Assembly (NCBI GenBank): GCA_031431125.1
Contig: JANPCX010000078.1
Location: 23,208 to 87,207 of the forward strand
Direction of reading: 5' to 3'
Length of the DNA stretch: 64,000 nucleotides
From: JANPCX01 sp031431125
GTDB taxonomy: Bacteria; Pseudomonadota; Gammaproteobacteria; Burkholderiales; Burkholderiaceae_C
Part shown: in pieces, positions 14,818-23,183 of the stretch
How positions within the stretch are numbered: the stretch's first letter is position 1
Layout: each line of letters opens with the position of its first letter
Translations under genes and position numbers: made by a program
The notes under the pieces: generated by a model
The model's database searches: none
The model's input: the letters and a program-made list of their open reading frames with translations, nothing else
Told to the model about the DNA's origin: nothing

Positions 14818-16416
14818 ATGAAGATATCAAGCATTCACTTGAAGAATTTCAAGCGTTTCACGGATGTCGTGGTCAGCAAAATCCCGGAAAGCGCAAAACT
14901 TGTAGTAGTGGTTGGACCGAACGGCTGCGGTAAGTCATCGCTCTTTGACGCCCTATTGCACTGGTACAAAGGCAAGGTTGGGTTTGGCTTCAACCAGGAC
15001 TTCCTCTACTACCGGAAGCATTCTGAGATCCCCTTCGGTTGGCATGAAACAGTCGAAGTCAAATTGCACGGCGAGGCGGCGCCAGTCAAAGGATGTCTGT
15101 ATGTAAGAACTGCGTACCGGAATGATCCCGATTTCAATATTGGTGGAATAAATCGTCCGGCTGCGCCATCTGAATCAGTGCGATTTTCCAGAGTAATCGA
15201 AAACGATCAAACAGTTTCAGACAACTATCAACGTCTCGTGTACGACACTATGGCATCGGTCTACGATGCGTCCAACGACGCAAAGACGGTTGTGATGCTC
15301 CGCGAGGAGTTAATCGGGAAGATTCGAGCCTCAATGCGAGCAGTGTTTGGTGATTTGGTACTGAAGAACATCAGTGACCCTCTAGGTGCGGGCGCGTTCT
15401 ACTTCGACAAAGGAACCGCTAACGGCTATCACTATAAGAACCTCTCAGGCGGCGAAAAGGCTGCCTTTGACCTGCTTTTAGATATGCACGTGAAGAGGAA
15501 ATTCTTTGCTGATGCTGTCTATTGCATAGATGAGATGGAGACCCACCTTCACACGCGTGTGCAAGGGACTCTGCTCAAGGAGCTTTTCAAGCTTCTCCCA
15601 GATACCTCTCAATTGTGGGTGACTACGCACTCCATCGGTGTGCTGCGGGCCGCACAAGAACTGAACAAGGCCAGTCCTGGCTCAGTGTGCATGATCGACT
15701 TTGACGCTGTGGATTCAGACACGCCGCGCCTCATTGAGCCGAGCAGCCTTGGCCGTGTTAGCTGGGAGAAACTTCTTTCGATTGCCTTGGATGACCTAGC
15801 CTCTAGTATCGCTCCTGGTGTAGTGGTGGTATGTGAGGGTTCCTCGGTAGGGACTCGTCGAAAAGACTTCGATGCTGAGATCTATAACCGGATCTTTGGC
15901 GATTCAGTTGAAAACATAGTATTCGTATCTGGAGGGTCGTCGAATCAGGTTGCAGCTCATGGTATCTCTGTGCGCAGAACTCTTTCTGAAATTCTTCCAA
16001 CATCCAGAGTACTTAGTCTTTGCGACAGAGATGACAAGTCTGGAGCAGAAGTGGCTGCCTTTGAAGCAAATAACGGTGTTGTCTTGTCGTTACGCAATAT
16101 AGAGTCTTATCTGCTTGCTGACGACGCGATCGAATCACTTGTTAAATCGCAGCAGAAAGACGCACTACTGCAGGGCGCGTTGGAGATAAAGCAGAACGCC
16201 ATAGCTGCGAGCGTCACGCGTGGCAATGCGCCCGACGACTTGAAGTCGGCCTCAGGCGAAATCTATGTTGGACTTAAGCGACTGCTGGCGCTTCAATGGT
16301 GCGGAAACACGAGCGATTCATTTTTGCGCGACACCATGGCACCGCTATTGAAAGCAGGAATGCCTTCGTACGAAGCGCTGAAGGCTGCTGTTGTAGATCG
16401 TGTCCTGGCACGCTGA
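14818..16416 (+). CDS. AAA ATPase fused to a TOPRIM-like domain (OLD/PARIS-like, candidate phage defence)
   Basis: A 532-residue protein with RecF/OLD-type N-terminus (ISSIHLKNFKRF) and Walker A GPNGCGKSS at 33-41. The ABC signature LSGGEK starts at 209, Walker B YCIDEMETHLH is near 236, and LWVTTHS gives the switch histidine. The C-terminal part has the TOPRIM pattern: E340 in VVCEGSS, then GGSSNQV, the acidic LCDRDD at 401-406, and SLRNIESYLL as in DUF4435 proteins. OLD nucleases (GajA) and PARIS (AriA plus DUF4435 AriB) combine these parts to abort phage infection. There is no GajB helicase next to it. GC and codon use look lower than in topB and later genes, suggesting acquisition. Function is inferred, not shown. 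Confidence 0.75.
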   Translation: MKISSIHLKNFKRFTDVVVSKIPESAKLVVVVGPNGCGKSSLFDALLHWYKGKVGFGFNQDFLYYRKHSEIPFGWHETVEVKLHGEAAPVKGCLYVRTAYRNDPDFNIGGINRPAAPSESVRFSRVIENDQTVSDNYQRLVYDTMASVYDASNDAKTVVMLREELIGKIRASMRAVFGDLVLKNISDPLGAGAFYFDKGTANGYHYKNLSGGEKAAFDLLLDMHVKRKFFADAVYCIDEMETHLHTRVQGTLLKELFKLLPDTSQLWVTTHSIGVLRAAQELNKASPGSVCMIDFDAVDSDTPRLIEPSSLGRVSWEKLLSIALDDLASSIAPGVVVVCEGSSVGTRRKDFDAEIYNRIFGDSVENIVFVSGGSSNQVAAHGISVRRTLSEILPTSRVLSLCDRDDKSGAEVAAFEANNGVVLSLRNIESYLLADDAIESLVKSQQKDALLQGALEIKQNAIAASVTRGNAPDDLKSASGEIYVGLKRLLALQWCGNTSDSFLRDTMAPLLKAGMPSYEALKAAVVDRVLAR

Positions 16417-16437
16417 CGCCTAACCAGAGGCCTGGGA

Positions 16438-17058
16438 ATGAGCACTGGCATCAAACCCATGCCCACCCGCCTCCCACCCAACGCCGTTCACCCCTTAACC
16501 CGCACCGAATGGCGTTCGTGGCTGCAGGCCCACCATCAGCGGGATGAAGGCGTGTGGTTGGTGTCGTACAAAAAGGCCAGCGGCAAAACGAGTCTGGGAT
16601 ACGACGCCGTAGTCGAAGAAGCCCTGTGTTTTGGTTGGGTGGACAGCAAGCCGAGCAAACTCGATGTGCACCGCACCATGTTGTGGTTCTCGCGGCGCAA
16701 GCCGAAGTCGGCGTGGTCGCGGCCGAACAAGGAGCGGGTGGCGCGGTTGATTGAGCAAGGGCTGATGCATGCGAGCGGCCTTGCGAAGATCAAAGCCGCA
16801 CAAGCGGACGGATCATGGACGGCGCTGGATGAAGTCGAGCAACTGATGGTCCCGGCCGACTTGCAAGAAGAACTTGCTCGCTACCCCAAGGCCACCACCC
16901 ACTTCGCCGCATTTCCACGCTCGGCCAAACGCGGCATCCTGGAGTGGATCAGCCAAGCAAAAAAGCCGGACACGCGTGCCAAGCGGGTTCAAGAAACCGC
17001 GCGTCTTGCACAAGACAATGTGCGGGCCAACCAGTGGCAACCCAAATCAACGCCTTGA
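16438..17058 (+). CDS. YdeI/OmpD-associated family protein
   Basis: A 206-residue protein matching the YdeI (bacteriocin-protection) family: EWRSWLQAHHQRDEGVWLV, YDAVVEEALCFGWVDSKP, RTMLWFSRRKPKSAWSRPNK, and a C-terminal KRVQETARLAQDNVRANQW. The role is unclear; YdeI in enterobacteria has been linked to peptide resistance. The last ~120 bases form part of a 220-bp direct repeat whose second copy lies 3.3 kb downstream. It starts 22 bases after the ATPase gene, possibly at the scar of that gene's insertion. Confidence 0.88.
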   Translation: MSTGIKPMPTRLPPNAVHPLTRTEWRSWLQAHHQRDEGVWLVSYKKASGKTSLGYDAVVEEALCFGWVDSKPSKLDVHRTMLWFSRRKPKSAWSRPNKERVARLIEQGLMHASGLAKIKAAQADGSWTALDEVEQLMVPADLQEELARYPKATTHFAAFPRSAKRGILEWISQAKKPDTRAKRVQETARLAQDNVRANQWQPKSTP

Positions 17059-17158
17059 AAGAAGCGTCCCATTGAACACCGCCTCACGCCACCTCGTCCT
17101 GCACGGCAGCATTGTTTTGTTGTTGGGTTTGTTGTTGGGTGCGCCTTATGCGCGGGCT
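16938..17158 (+). repeat. Upstream copy of ~220-bp direct repeat flanking the polyamine module
   Basis: It covers the last ~120 bases of the YdeI-family gene, its stop and the first ~86 bases of the next gene. It matches 20257-20478 at an offset of 3319-3320 bases. The 5' third is diverged with one indel; the block from GACAATGTGCGGGCCAACCA onward is almost identical up to GCGCGGGC. After that the two sequences are unrelated. Confidence 0.85.
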
Positions 17159-17173
17159 GATGACGCCGCCTGA
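17072..17173 (+). pseudogene. Truncated copy of the small membrane protein gene
   Basis: From a TTG start the frame reads NTASRHLVLHGSIVLLLGLL and GAPYARA, identical bar one residue to the start of the intact gene at 20392. It then leaves homology at the repeat end and stops after DDAA (33 codons). Between here and 17375 the sequence holds no gene I can support. A minus-strand frame reading FLFFTPLALLPLLSGVTNLV (about 17185-17250) could be the tail of another membrane protein. Confidence 0.7.
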
Positions 17174-17375
17174 AACACCTGCGCCCAAACGCTCCACCAG
17201 GTTCGTCACGCCCGACAACAAGGGCAACAAAGCCAGTGGCGTGAAGAAGAGGAAATAAATTGAGCTTGCGCAGTCGGGGAACTGCATGAACATGGGGCCT
17301 GGAACCTCCACACACGCGATGCCATCAGTAGATAAAACCTTCGCTACCGAAGTGGAATTTGTTGACCCGCCCAGG

Positions 17376-17798
17376 TCAGGACTTGTGTACCGATAGCAGA
17401 ATATTCGTCTCGGACTGGGCAATGCCTTTCAGTCGTCGAATCTCGCGCAGGGCGCTCTCGAACCTGTCGAGCGTGTCCACGCGCAGCTCGGCCACGATGT
17501 CCCAGCGTCCATTGGTCATGTACAGCGTTGCGATATTCGGATTACCCTGCAGGGCACGCAAGACCTCCGAAGCGTGGTGCCCATCCGATGAGATGGTCAT
17601 CAAGGCCCGGACGCCGTGACTCTCCACCGGCGTCTTGAGCCGCAACGTGTATCCCTCGATCGAACCGTTGCGTTCGAGTTTGGCCAAGCGGTTCTGAATC
17701 GTCGTGCGAGACACGCCGATCTTTTTGGCGAGCGTCACCACGGGCAAACGCGCGTTGTCAGAGAGCATGGCGATGAGTTGCTGATCGATGTTGTCCAT
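17376..17798 (-). CDS. Lrp/AsnC-family transcriptional regulator
   Basis: A 140-residue protein starting at MDNIDQQLIAML. The N-terminal helix-turn-helix reads LAKKIGVSRTTIQNRLAKLE, followed by the RAM effector domain (GVRALMTISSDGHHASEVLR, MTNGRWDIVAELRV). It is transcribed away from the ornithine cyclodeaminase gene with 261 bases between. Lrp-type regulators usually sense an amino acid, so ornithine or proline would fit as ligand for the divergent operon. That is inferred from position only. Confidence 0.9.
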   Translation of the reverse strand: MDNIDQQLIAMLSDNARLPVVTLAKKIGVSRTTIQNRLAKLERNGSIEGYTLRLKTPVESHGVRALMTISSDGHHASEVLRALQGNPNIATLYMTNGRWDIVAELRVDTLDRFESALREIRRLKGIAQSETNILLSVHKS

Positions 17799-18059
17799 GG
17801 CTACTGGCGGCGGCTTGGGGCTGGACAGTTTATCGCCCCTGCCCCAAGCCAGCCTACCCGATCCCCGTGCACCGCGTGCCCTTGATGCGCTGCAGACCGG
17901 CGCAGGTTGCGATGTGCGCCGCAGAGTTGGCATATTGCCCATGAATGAAGTGTGCAGGTTGGCGCTTTGCCCACTGTTTTCTGGCTCGATCCCACGGGAA
18001 AATTTGTCAGCAAGGCGGTGCATGACGCGACGCCTTGAAATCCAAGACAGGATCTGAAA

Positions 18060-19109
18060 ATGACCCGATTTATTGACGTTGTCGATCTCTTGCGCCTCGT
18101 CGACACCAACGGCGTGAGCTGCTTCATCGAAGAGCTTGCAGCAGCGCTCCACGACGACTTTGTGCGTTGGAACGACTTCGAGAAGACTGCACGCGTCGCC
18201 TCGCACTCACAGGTGGGCGTCATCGAACTGATGCCTGTTGCCGACAAGGGTTCCTATGCCTTCAAGTACGTCAACGGCCATCCCAGCAATACCGCACTGG
18301 GACTGCCCACCGTCATGGCCTTTGGCGTTCTTGCCGACGTGATGACCGGCTATCCGCTGCTTCTTTCCGAGCTGACGCTGACAACAGCATTGCGCACCGC
18401 GGCGACATCGGCGATGGCCGCCCGCGCACTGGCCCGACCGAATTCGAGGTCGATGGCGCTCATCGGCAATGGCTCGCAAAGCGAGTTTCAAGCCATTGCC
18501 TTCCACAGCTTGCTGGACGTCGAAGAGATCCGCGTTTTCGATGTGGACCCACTGGCCAGCGACAAGTTGATCCGCAACCTCTCAGCCTACCCCGGGTTGA
18601 AAGTCATCCGTTCGACAAGCACCGCCCAAGCCGTCCGAGGCGCGGACATCGTCACCACGGTCACCGCTGACAAGGCTTACGCAACGATCCTGACGCCAGA
18701 AATGATCGAGCCGGGAATGCATATCAACGCGGTGGGCGGCGATTGCCCAGGGAAGACGGAGCTGCACGCTGACGTCCTGCGCAACGCATCGGTCTTCGTC
18801 GAATACGAGCCGCAGACACGCATCGAAGGCGACATCCAGCAGCTGCCCGCCAATTTCCCGGTGCAAGAGTTGTGGCAGGTGCTGCTCGGCGCCGCGCCCG
18901 GGCGTCGAGACATGGGGCAAGTGACGGTGTTCGACTCCGTCGGTTTCGCTCTGGAGGATTACACCGCGCTGAGGTATATCCACCGGCTCGCCCAGGACCA
19001 GGGCGTGGGCAAGGACATCGCCTTGATCCCGGAACTGGACGACCCGAAGAACCTCTTCGGCCTGACCGCCAACGGAAGGCGGCGCGCCTCACTGCGCCGC
19101 GCGGCTTGA
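18060..19109 (+). CDS. ocd: Ornithine cyclodeaminase
   Basis: A 349-residue protein with the Ocd/mu-crystallin fold. Substrate-side motif FKYVNGHPSNTALGLPTVMA lies near residue 68 and TTALRTAATSAMAARALA near residue 107. The Rossmann segment is MALIGNGSQSEFQAIAF (~132), and NAVGGDCPGKTEL (~223) contains the catalytic aspartate. It converts ornithine to proline and ammonia with bound NAD. The downstream acetylpolyamine deacetylase begins within about 45 bases, so both could serve polyamine and ornithine breakdown. The gene lies inside a segment bracketed by direct repeats. Confidence 0.92.
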   Translation: MTRFIDVVDLLRLVDTNGVSCFIEELAAALHDDFVRWNDFEKTARVASHSQVGVIELMPVADKGSYAFKYVNGHPSNTALGLPTVMAFGVLADVMTGYPLLLSELTLTTALRTAATSAMAARALARPNSRSMALIGNGSQSEFQAIAFHSLLDVEEIRVFDVDPLASDKLIRNLSAYPGLKVIRSTSTAQAVRGADIVTTVTADKAYATILTPEMIEPGMHINAVGGDCPGKTELHADVLRNASVFVEYEPQTRIEGDIQQLPANFPVQELWQVLLGAAPGRRDMGQVTVFDSVGFALEDYTALRYIHRLAQDQGVGKDIALIPELDDPKNLFGLTANGRRRASLRRAA

Positions 19110-19152
19110 GGTGACCACACAGGTCCGTTCCACACACCAAGCCATCCATGAC

Positions 19153-20199
19153 ATGCTTATATTCCACAATCCCTTCCACAGTCGGCACGAAGGCCGGTCA
19201 GAGATGTACCGAGGACGCATGGTGCCCTGCCACGAAGTGCCGGCGAGGCTAGACCATGTCCTGGCAGAACTGGCGCGGCGCCCCATGGGCAAAATCTGCC
19301 AGCCGGGGCCTGTCGACCTGGGCCTCGTCCATCGCGTTCATGCGCCGCGCTATGTCGAATTCCTGGCGCAGGCATGGGACGAATGGTTGGCCGAAGACCC
19401 CGCCAATGCAAAGGTCGACATCCTGCCGTCGGTCTGGCCAGTGCGCGGATTCCGCCATGACATCACACCAGCCGGCTTCGCCGCCCGGCTGGGGCTCTTT
19501 TCATTCGACAGCGGTACACCCATCACTTCGGGAACATGGAAGGCTGCCAGTTCAGGGGCGGCCTGCGCCACCGAAGCGGCGCGGGCGGTCTCGTATTCGT
19601 CAGGAGGGTTGCGCGCCGCCATGGCGTTGACCCGGCCACCTGGCCACCATGCGGGCCCCGATTTCTTCGGCGGCTATTGTTTCTTGAACAACGCGGCGCT
19701 GGCCGCGCAGGCCTTGCTCGACGCAGGGGCTCGACGTGTGGCGGTGCTGGACATCGACTACCACCACGGCAACGGCACGCAAAGCATCTTCTACGAGCGC
19801 GCCGATGTGTTGACGGCTTCGATTCACGGCGACCCGGCCACTGAATACCCCTTCTTCCTGGGTCATGCCGACGAACGCGGCCAGGGCGCTGGTGACGGGT
19901 GCAACTTGAACCTGCCCCTGCCCTGCGGAAGTGGCTTCGACGTCTGGCTGCACGCGTTGCGGCACGCGCTGGAAGCCATCGAACGCTTCGGAGCCGAGGC
20001 ATTGGTGGTTGCCCTGGGCGTCGACACCTTCGAAGGCGACCCCATCTCCCGGTTCCGGTTGCGCAGCCCCGACTACCTGCATATCGGGCACAGCCTGGCT
20101 TTGGCGGGCTTGCCCACGGTGTTCGTCATGGAGGGCGGCTACGCCGTGTCTGAGATCGGTGTGAACGTCGTGAATGTGCTCGAGGGTTTCGGTGGGTGA
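19153..20199 (+). CDS. aphA: Acetylpolyamine amidohydrolase (histone-deacetylase fold)
   Basis: A 348-residue protein. The ATG at 19153 (MLIFHNPFHSRH) is preferred because family members start there; a GTG 14 codons upstream is possible. Catalytic zinc-site motifs are RPPGHHAGPDFFGGYCF and LDIDYHHGNGTQ, with LGVDTFEGDPIS near the C-terminus. These, along with ASIHGDPATEYPFFLG, closely resemble the Mycoplana ramosa acetylpolyamine amidohydrolase, which deacetylates acetylputrescine and related amines. It follows ocd, suggesting a salvage route from acetylated polyamines toward proline. The symbol is by family resemblance. Confidence 0.88.
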   Translation: MLIFHNPFHSRHEGRSEMYRGRMVPCHEVPARLDHVLAELARRPMGKICQPGPVDLGLVHRVHAPRYVEFLAQAWDEWLAEDPANAKVDILPSVWPVRGFRHDITPAGFAARLGLFSFDSGTPITSGTWKAASSGAACATEAARAVSYSSGGLRAAMALTRPPGHHAGPDFFGGYCFLNNAALAAQALLDAGARRVAVLDIDYHHGNGTQSIFYERADVLTASIHGDPATEYPFFLGHADERGQGAGDGCNLNLPLPCGSGFDVWLHALRHALEAIERFGAEALVVALGVDTFEGDPISRFRLRSPDYLHIGHSLALAGLPTVFVMEGGYAVSEIGVNVVNVLEGFGG

Positions 20200-20256
20200 C
20201 GGGATTTGGCGACAGCGCCTTCCCTTCCACAGTGTCCATCGCAGCAATCCCTGAAT

Positions 20257-20378
20257 CTTGGGGTGGATCAGCCATGCGGAAAAGCAGGTGAAACTGCGCG
20301 CAGCGGGTTCAAGAAACAGCACGCCTGACAGAAGACAATGTGCGGGCCAACCAGTGGCAACCCAAATCAACCACCTGA
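20257..20378 (+). pseudogene. 3' remnant of a YdeI-family gene
   Basis: The frame ending at the TGA 20376-20378 reads RVQETARLTEDNVRANQWQP plus KSTT, a variant of the C-terminus of the intact gene at 16438-17058. Upstream it passes through a one-base indel into LGWISHAEKQVK, which matches the same gene more loosely. There is no start or 5' half. It marks the downstream copy of the repeat. Confidence 0.75.
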
Positions 20379-20478
20379 AAGAACCACCCCATTGAACACC
20401 GCCTCACGCCACCTCGTCCTGCACGGCAGCATTGTTTTGTTGTTTGGTTTGTTGTTGGGCGCGCCCTATGCGCGGGCC
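20257..20478 (+). repeat. Downstream copy of ~220-bp direct repeat flanking the polyamine module
   Basis: It is the partner of 16938-17158. Here the YdeI-gene part is truncated and the small-membrane-protein part continues into an intact gene, the mirror image of the upstream copy. The interval between the two copies (about 17159-20256) contains the Lrp regulator, ocd and the acetylpolyamine deacetylase. Confidence 0.85.
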
Positions 20479-20811
20479 ATCAAACGGCAAGCTGCGGCCC
20501 ACATCGTGAATTCGTGGCGGGTGGCGCATTTGAGCTTGCCCATCGGCGCGGTATTGATGTTGGCCGTGGCCGCGCTCTTGCCCGGCTTGGCGGCACCTGC
20601 GCTACTCTCCTGGACCATCGTGGTGGCCTTGGTGGTGTCGTCTTACGGCTTTTGTGTGTCCACACCCTTGGCCGCGCTCACGGGTGAACGTGGTTTGGCG
20701 GCGGGCGGTGTGGGCTGGGGGCGCTTGGTTTACCTGGGCAATATGGTGGGCGCAGCAGGTTCGTTGGTGGCGGCGGCGGCACTGCTGTTGGCTGCAGCAC
20801 TGGCGCTGTAG
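20392..20811 (+). CDS. Small four-helix membrane protein, unknown function
   Basis: A 139-residue protein assumed to start at TTG 20392 (NTASRHLVLHG), because this start region is conserved in both repeat copies. Four hydrophobic stretches are visible: near 9-28, 48-65, 70-90 and 115-139. The order of conserved residues (GAPYARAI, WRVAHLSLPIG, SSYGFC, GNMVGAAGSL) slightly recalls styrene-oxide-isomerase-like proteins, but I do not claim it. It converges with egtD, three bases apart. No ribosome site is evident at the TTG; an ATG at 20338 inside the YdeI remnant is an alternative. Confidence 0.65.
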   Translation: MNTASRHLVLHGSIVLLFGLLLGAPYARAIKRQAAAHIVNSWRVAHLSLPIGAVLMLAVAALLPGLAAPALLSWTIVVALVVSSYGFCVSTPLAALTGERGLAAGGVGWGRLVYLGNMVGAAGSLVAAAALLLAAALAL

Positions 20812-20814
20812 TCT

Positions 20815-21858
20815 TCAGCCCGCTGCGCCCGAGCGCATCAAGAACACGCTGAAGCCCGTGCCTTGGTCGTCGCACCAAGTGCGCTGCTCGCGCCATCCGG
20901 CGCTGCTGGCCAAACGGAGGAAGGCCGGGGCGGTGTATTTGTAGGCGTTTTCGGTGTGGATGGATTCACCGGCTTTGAACTCGAAACAGTGGCCCAGCAC
21001 CTTGACGGTTTGTTGGACTTCACTCACCAGGTGCATTTCGATGCGGCCCGCGCCGGCATCAAAACGGGCTGCGTGGTGAAAGTCGCGCAAGCTGAAGTTC
21101 GCACCCAATTCGCGGTTGATGCGCAAAAGCAAGTTGCGGTTGAAGTCTGCCGTCACGCCTTGGGCGTCGTCATAGGCCGGCACCAGCAGGGCTGGGTTTT
21201 GCGTGGTGTCCACGCCGATCAACAACCACGCCTGCGGCCCGAGGGCTTGCGCAAATTGGGCCAGCAAGGTGGTGGCGGCTTCGGGCGAGAAGTTGCCTAT
21301 GGTGGAGCCCGGGAAAAATCCCAAACGCGGGCTGTGTTGGCCGTGGACTTGGGTGGGGATCCGGGGCAAAGCGAAGGGGGCGGTGAAGTCAGCCACCACA
21401 GGTTTGACCACCAACTGCGGGAAGTCGCGCAACAAACCGGCAACGGCGTCATTCAAAAACGCTTCGGATATTTCCACCGGCACATAAGCGGCCAGCTCGG
21501 GCATGGCCTGCAACAGGAGCCGCGTTTTCACGCTGGCACCGCTGCCAAGTTCGACCAGTTGGGCGTGGGGCCCCACCGTTTGCGCCACCTCACCGACCAG
21601 GCCGTGCAGCAAACGGGTTTCGGTGCGTGTGGGGTAGTACTCGGGCAGCTGAGTGATGTCTTCAAACAGCTGTGAGCCCCGGTGGTCGTAGAACCAAATG
21701 CAGGGAAGTGTTTTTTGCGCTTGCGACAAACCGGTGAGCACATCGCGGGCCAAGGCCAGGGACGAGGCGGTGGTCTCGTCCCTGGTGGCGTCCGCATGGG
21801 AAACTTCAAGCGGTGAGACCCGCTGGGTTTGGGTTTCGGTTTGGGTTGAAAAACTCAT
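20815..21858 (-). CDS. egtD: L-histidine N-alpha-methyltransferase
   Basis: A 347-residue protein starting MSFSTQTETQ. Conserved features: DVLTGLSQAQKTLPCIWFYD, LFEDITQLPEYYPTRTE (~70), the AdoMet loop LVELGSGASVKTRLLL (~105), FFPGSTIGNF and the late YKYTAPAFLRL. EgtD trimethylates histidine to hercynine, the first step in ergothioneine synthesis. Its start overlaps the egtB stop by ATGA (21855-21858), so translation is coupled. Confidence 0.94.
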   Translation of the reverse strand: MSFSTQTETQTQRVSPLEVSHADATRDETTASSLALARDVLTGLSQAQKTLPCIWFYDHRGSQLFEDITQLPEYYPTRTETRLLHGLVGEVAQTVGPHAQLVELGSGASVKTRLLLQAMPELAAYVPVEISEAFLNDAVAGLLRDFPQLVVKPVVADFTAPFALPRIPTQVHGQHSPRLGFFPGSTIGNFSPEAATTLLAQFAQALGPQAWLLIGVDTTQNPALLVPAYDDAQGVTADFNRNLLLRINRELGANFSLRDFHHAARFDAGAGRIEMHLVSEVQQTVKVLGHCFEFKAGESIHTENAYKYTAPAFLRLASSAGWREQRTWCDDQGTGFSVFLMRSGAAG

Positions 21859-23111
21859 GCGTCCTCCGCCAGGCGCAAGCCGGTGAATTGCCAGCGCTGG
21901 ATGGGTTGAAAAAAGTTGCGGTACTCCGCCCGCAAATGGCTGCGGGGCGACACACAAGAGCCGCCCCGCAGCACGTACTGGCCGTTCATGAATTTGCCGT
22001 TGTATTCGCCCACGGCACCGGCCGCGGCACGAAAGCCCGGGTAGGCCACGAAGGGGCTGGCTGTCCATTCCCAGACATCGCCGAACATTTGGCGGAGTGC
22101 AGAGGCATCAAGGCCGATGGACGGCTGCGGCGCGAAATGACCGCTCTCCACGAAATTGCCATCGACCACGCAGCCGCGTGCCGCATGCTCCCATTCAAAC
22201 TCCGTGGGCAGGCGTTTGCCGGCCCAGCGGGCATACGCATCGGCTTCGAAAAAGCTGATGTGGGTGACCGGGGCGTCCAGTGGCAAAGGCTGCACGCCGT
22301 GCAAGGTCATGGTCTGCCATGCACCGCCTTCGGCTTGTTCCCAATAGAGCGGTGCCTGCCAGCCTTGCGCTTGCACCTGGTCCCAGCCATCGGACAACCA
22401 CAGCGCCGGGTCGCGGTAGCCACCGGATTGCATGAAGGCCAGCCACTCGCGGTGGGTGATGGGCCTGTGGGCCAAGCGGTAGGGGCGCAGCAGCACCGCG
22501 TGCCGCGGTTGTTCGTGGTCAAAACAAAAACCATCAGCGGCGTGGCCCACGTCCACCACGCCGCCTTCAAAAAAAACCCAGTGCAGCGCTTGGGGAGCGG
22601 CCGCGTTCGTCGTGGTGTGGGTGGCTGCAGCAGGTGTTCGCCAGGCCGGTCGCAGCGGGTTCTGCGCAAACAAATGCAGCAAATCGGTCAGCAGCAGTTC
22701 TTGGTGCTGCTGTTCATGGTGCAAGCCCAGGGTGATGCGTTGCAAACAATCCTCGGGCAAGGTGCGTGTCAAGAGGGCGTGCATGGCGCGGTCCACATGC
22801 TGGCGGTAGTCCAGCACCGTGGCCAAACTGGGCCGCGTGAGCAAACCGCGCTGGGCACGGGCTTGGCGTGGACCGACGGCGTTGTAGTAAGAGTTGAAGA
22901 GAAATACAAAACGGCTGTCGAACACTTGGTAGGCCGCGTCAAACGGCTGCAGCACAAACTGCTCAAAAAACCAGGTGGTGTGGGCCAAATGCCATTTGCC
23001 GGGGCTGGCAAAGTCGGCCGACTGCGCCGTGAGGTCGGCATCGCTCAGGCCTTCGACCCACTGGACGGTGGTGTGGCGGATGCTGCGGTAGGACGACGAC
23101 AGGGACTGCAT
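21855..23111 (-). CDS. egtB: Ergothioneine synthase EgtB-type sulfoxide synthase
   Basis: A 418-residue protein. A DinB-like N-terminus with iron ligands H in KWHLAHTTWFFEQF and HEQQHQELLLTD (HxxxHxE) is followed by a formylglycine-generating-enzyme-like C-domain (PTEFEWEHAARG, GDVWEWTASPF, RGGSCVSPRSHLR). It couples hercynine to a thiol with oxygen. No EgtA, EgtC or EgtE gene is nearby, so the organism may use cysteine or another route for the last steps. It is the first gene of the operon; ATG at 23109-23111. Confidence 0.92.
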   Translation of the reverse strand: MQSLSSSYRSIRHTTVQWVEGLSDADLTAQSADFASPGKWHLAHTTWFFEQFVLQPFDAAYQVFDSRFVFLFNSYYNAVGPRQARAQRGLLTRPSLATVLDYRQHVDRAMHALLTRTLPEDCLQRITLGLHHEQQHQELLLTDLLHLFAQNPLRPAWRTPAAATHTTTNAAAPQALHWVFFEGGVVDVGHAADGFCFDHEQPRHAVLLRPYRLAHRPITHREWLAFMQSGGYRDPALWLSDGWDQVQAQGWQAPLYWEQAEGGAWQTMTLHGVQPLPLDAPVTHISFFEADAYARWAGKRLPTEFEWEHAARGCVVDGNFVESGHFAPQPSIGLDASALRQMFGDVWEWTASPFVAYPGFRAAAGAVGEYNGKFMNGQYVLRGGSCVSPRSHLRAEYRNFFQPIQRWQFTGLRLAEDA

Positions 23112-23183
23112 GGGCAAAGAAGGAAATCTGAAAGCGGCACGCCATCGTAGTGGGAAAAGCCAAGGCCTGTCGTGACAAGCCGT

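Noticed and set aside
16438..17058. YdeI-family gene as GajB-like partner of the upstream ATPase
   Set aside because: It has no helicase motifs and matches the YdeI family throughout.
17163..17345. Minus-strand membrane-protein-like frame as a real gene
   Set aside because: It crosses the repeat boundary, has no credible start and no recognised family; at most a remnant tail.
20392..20811. Styrene-oxide isomerase
   Set aside because: Only a vague similarity in helix layout; not enough to assign the activity.
21813..23150. Long plus-strand open frame of 445 codons
   Set aside because: Antisense to egtB/egtD, whose catalytic motifs are plain.
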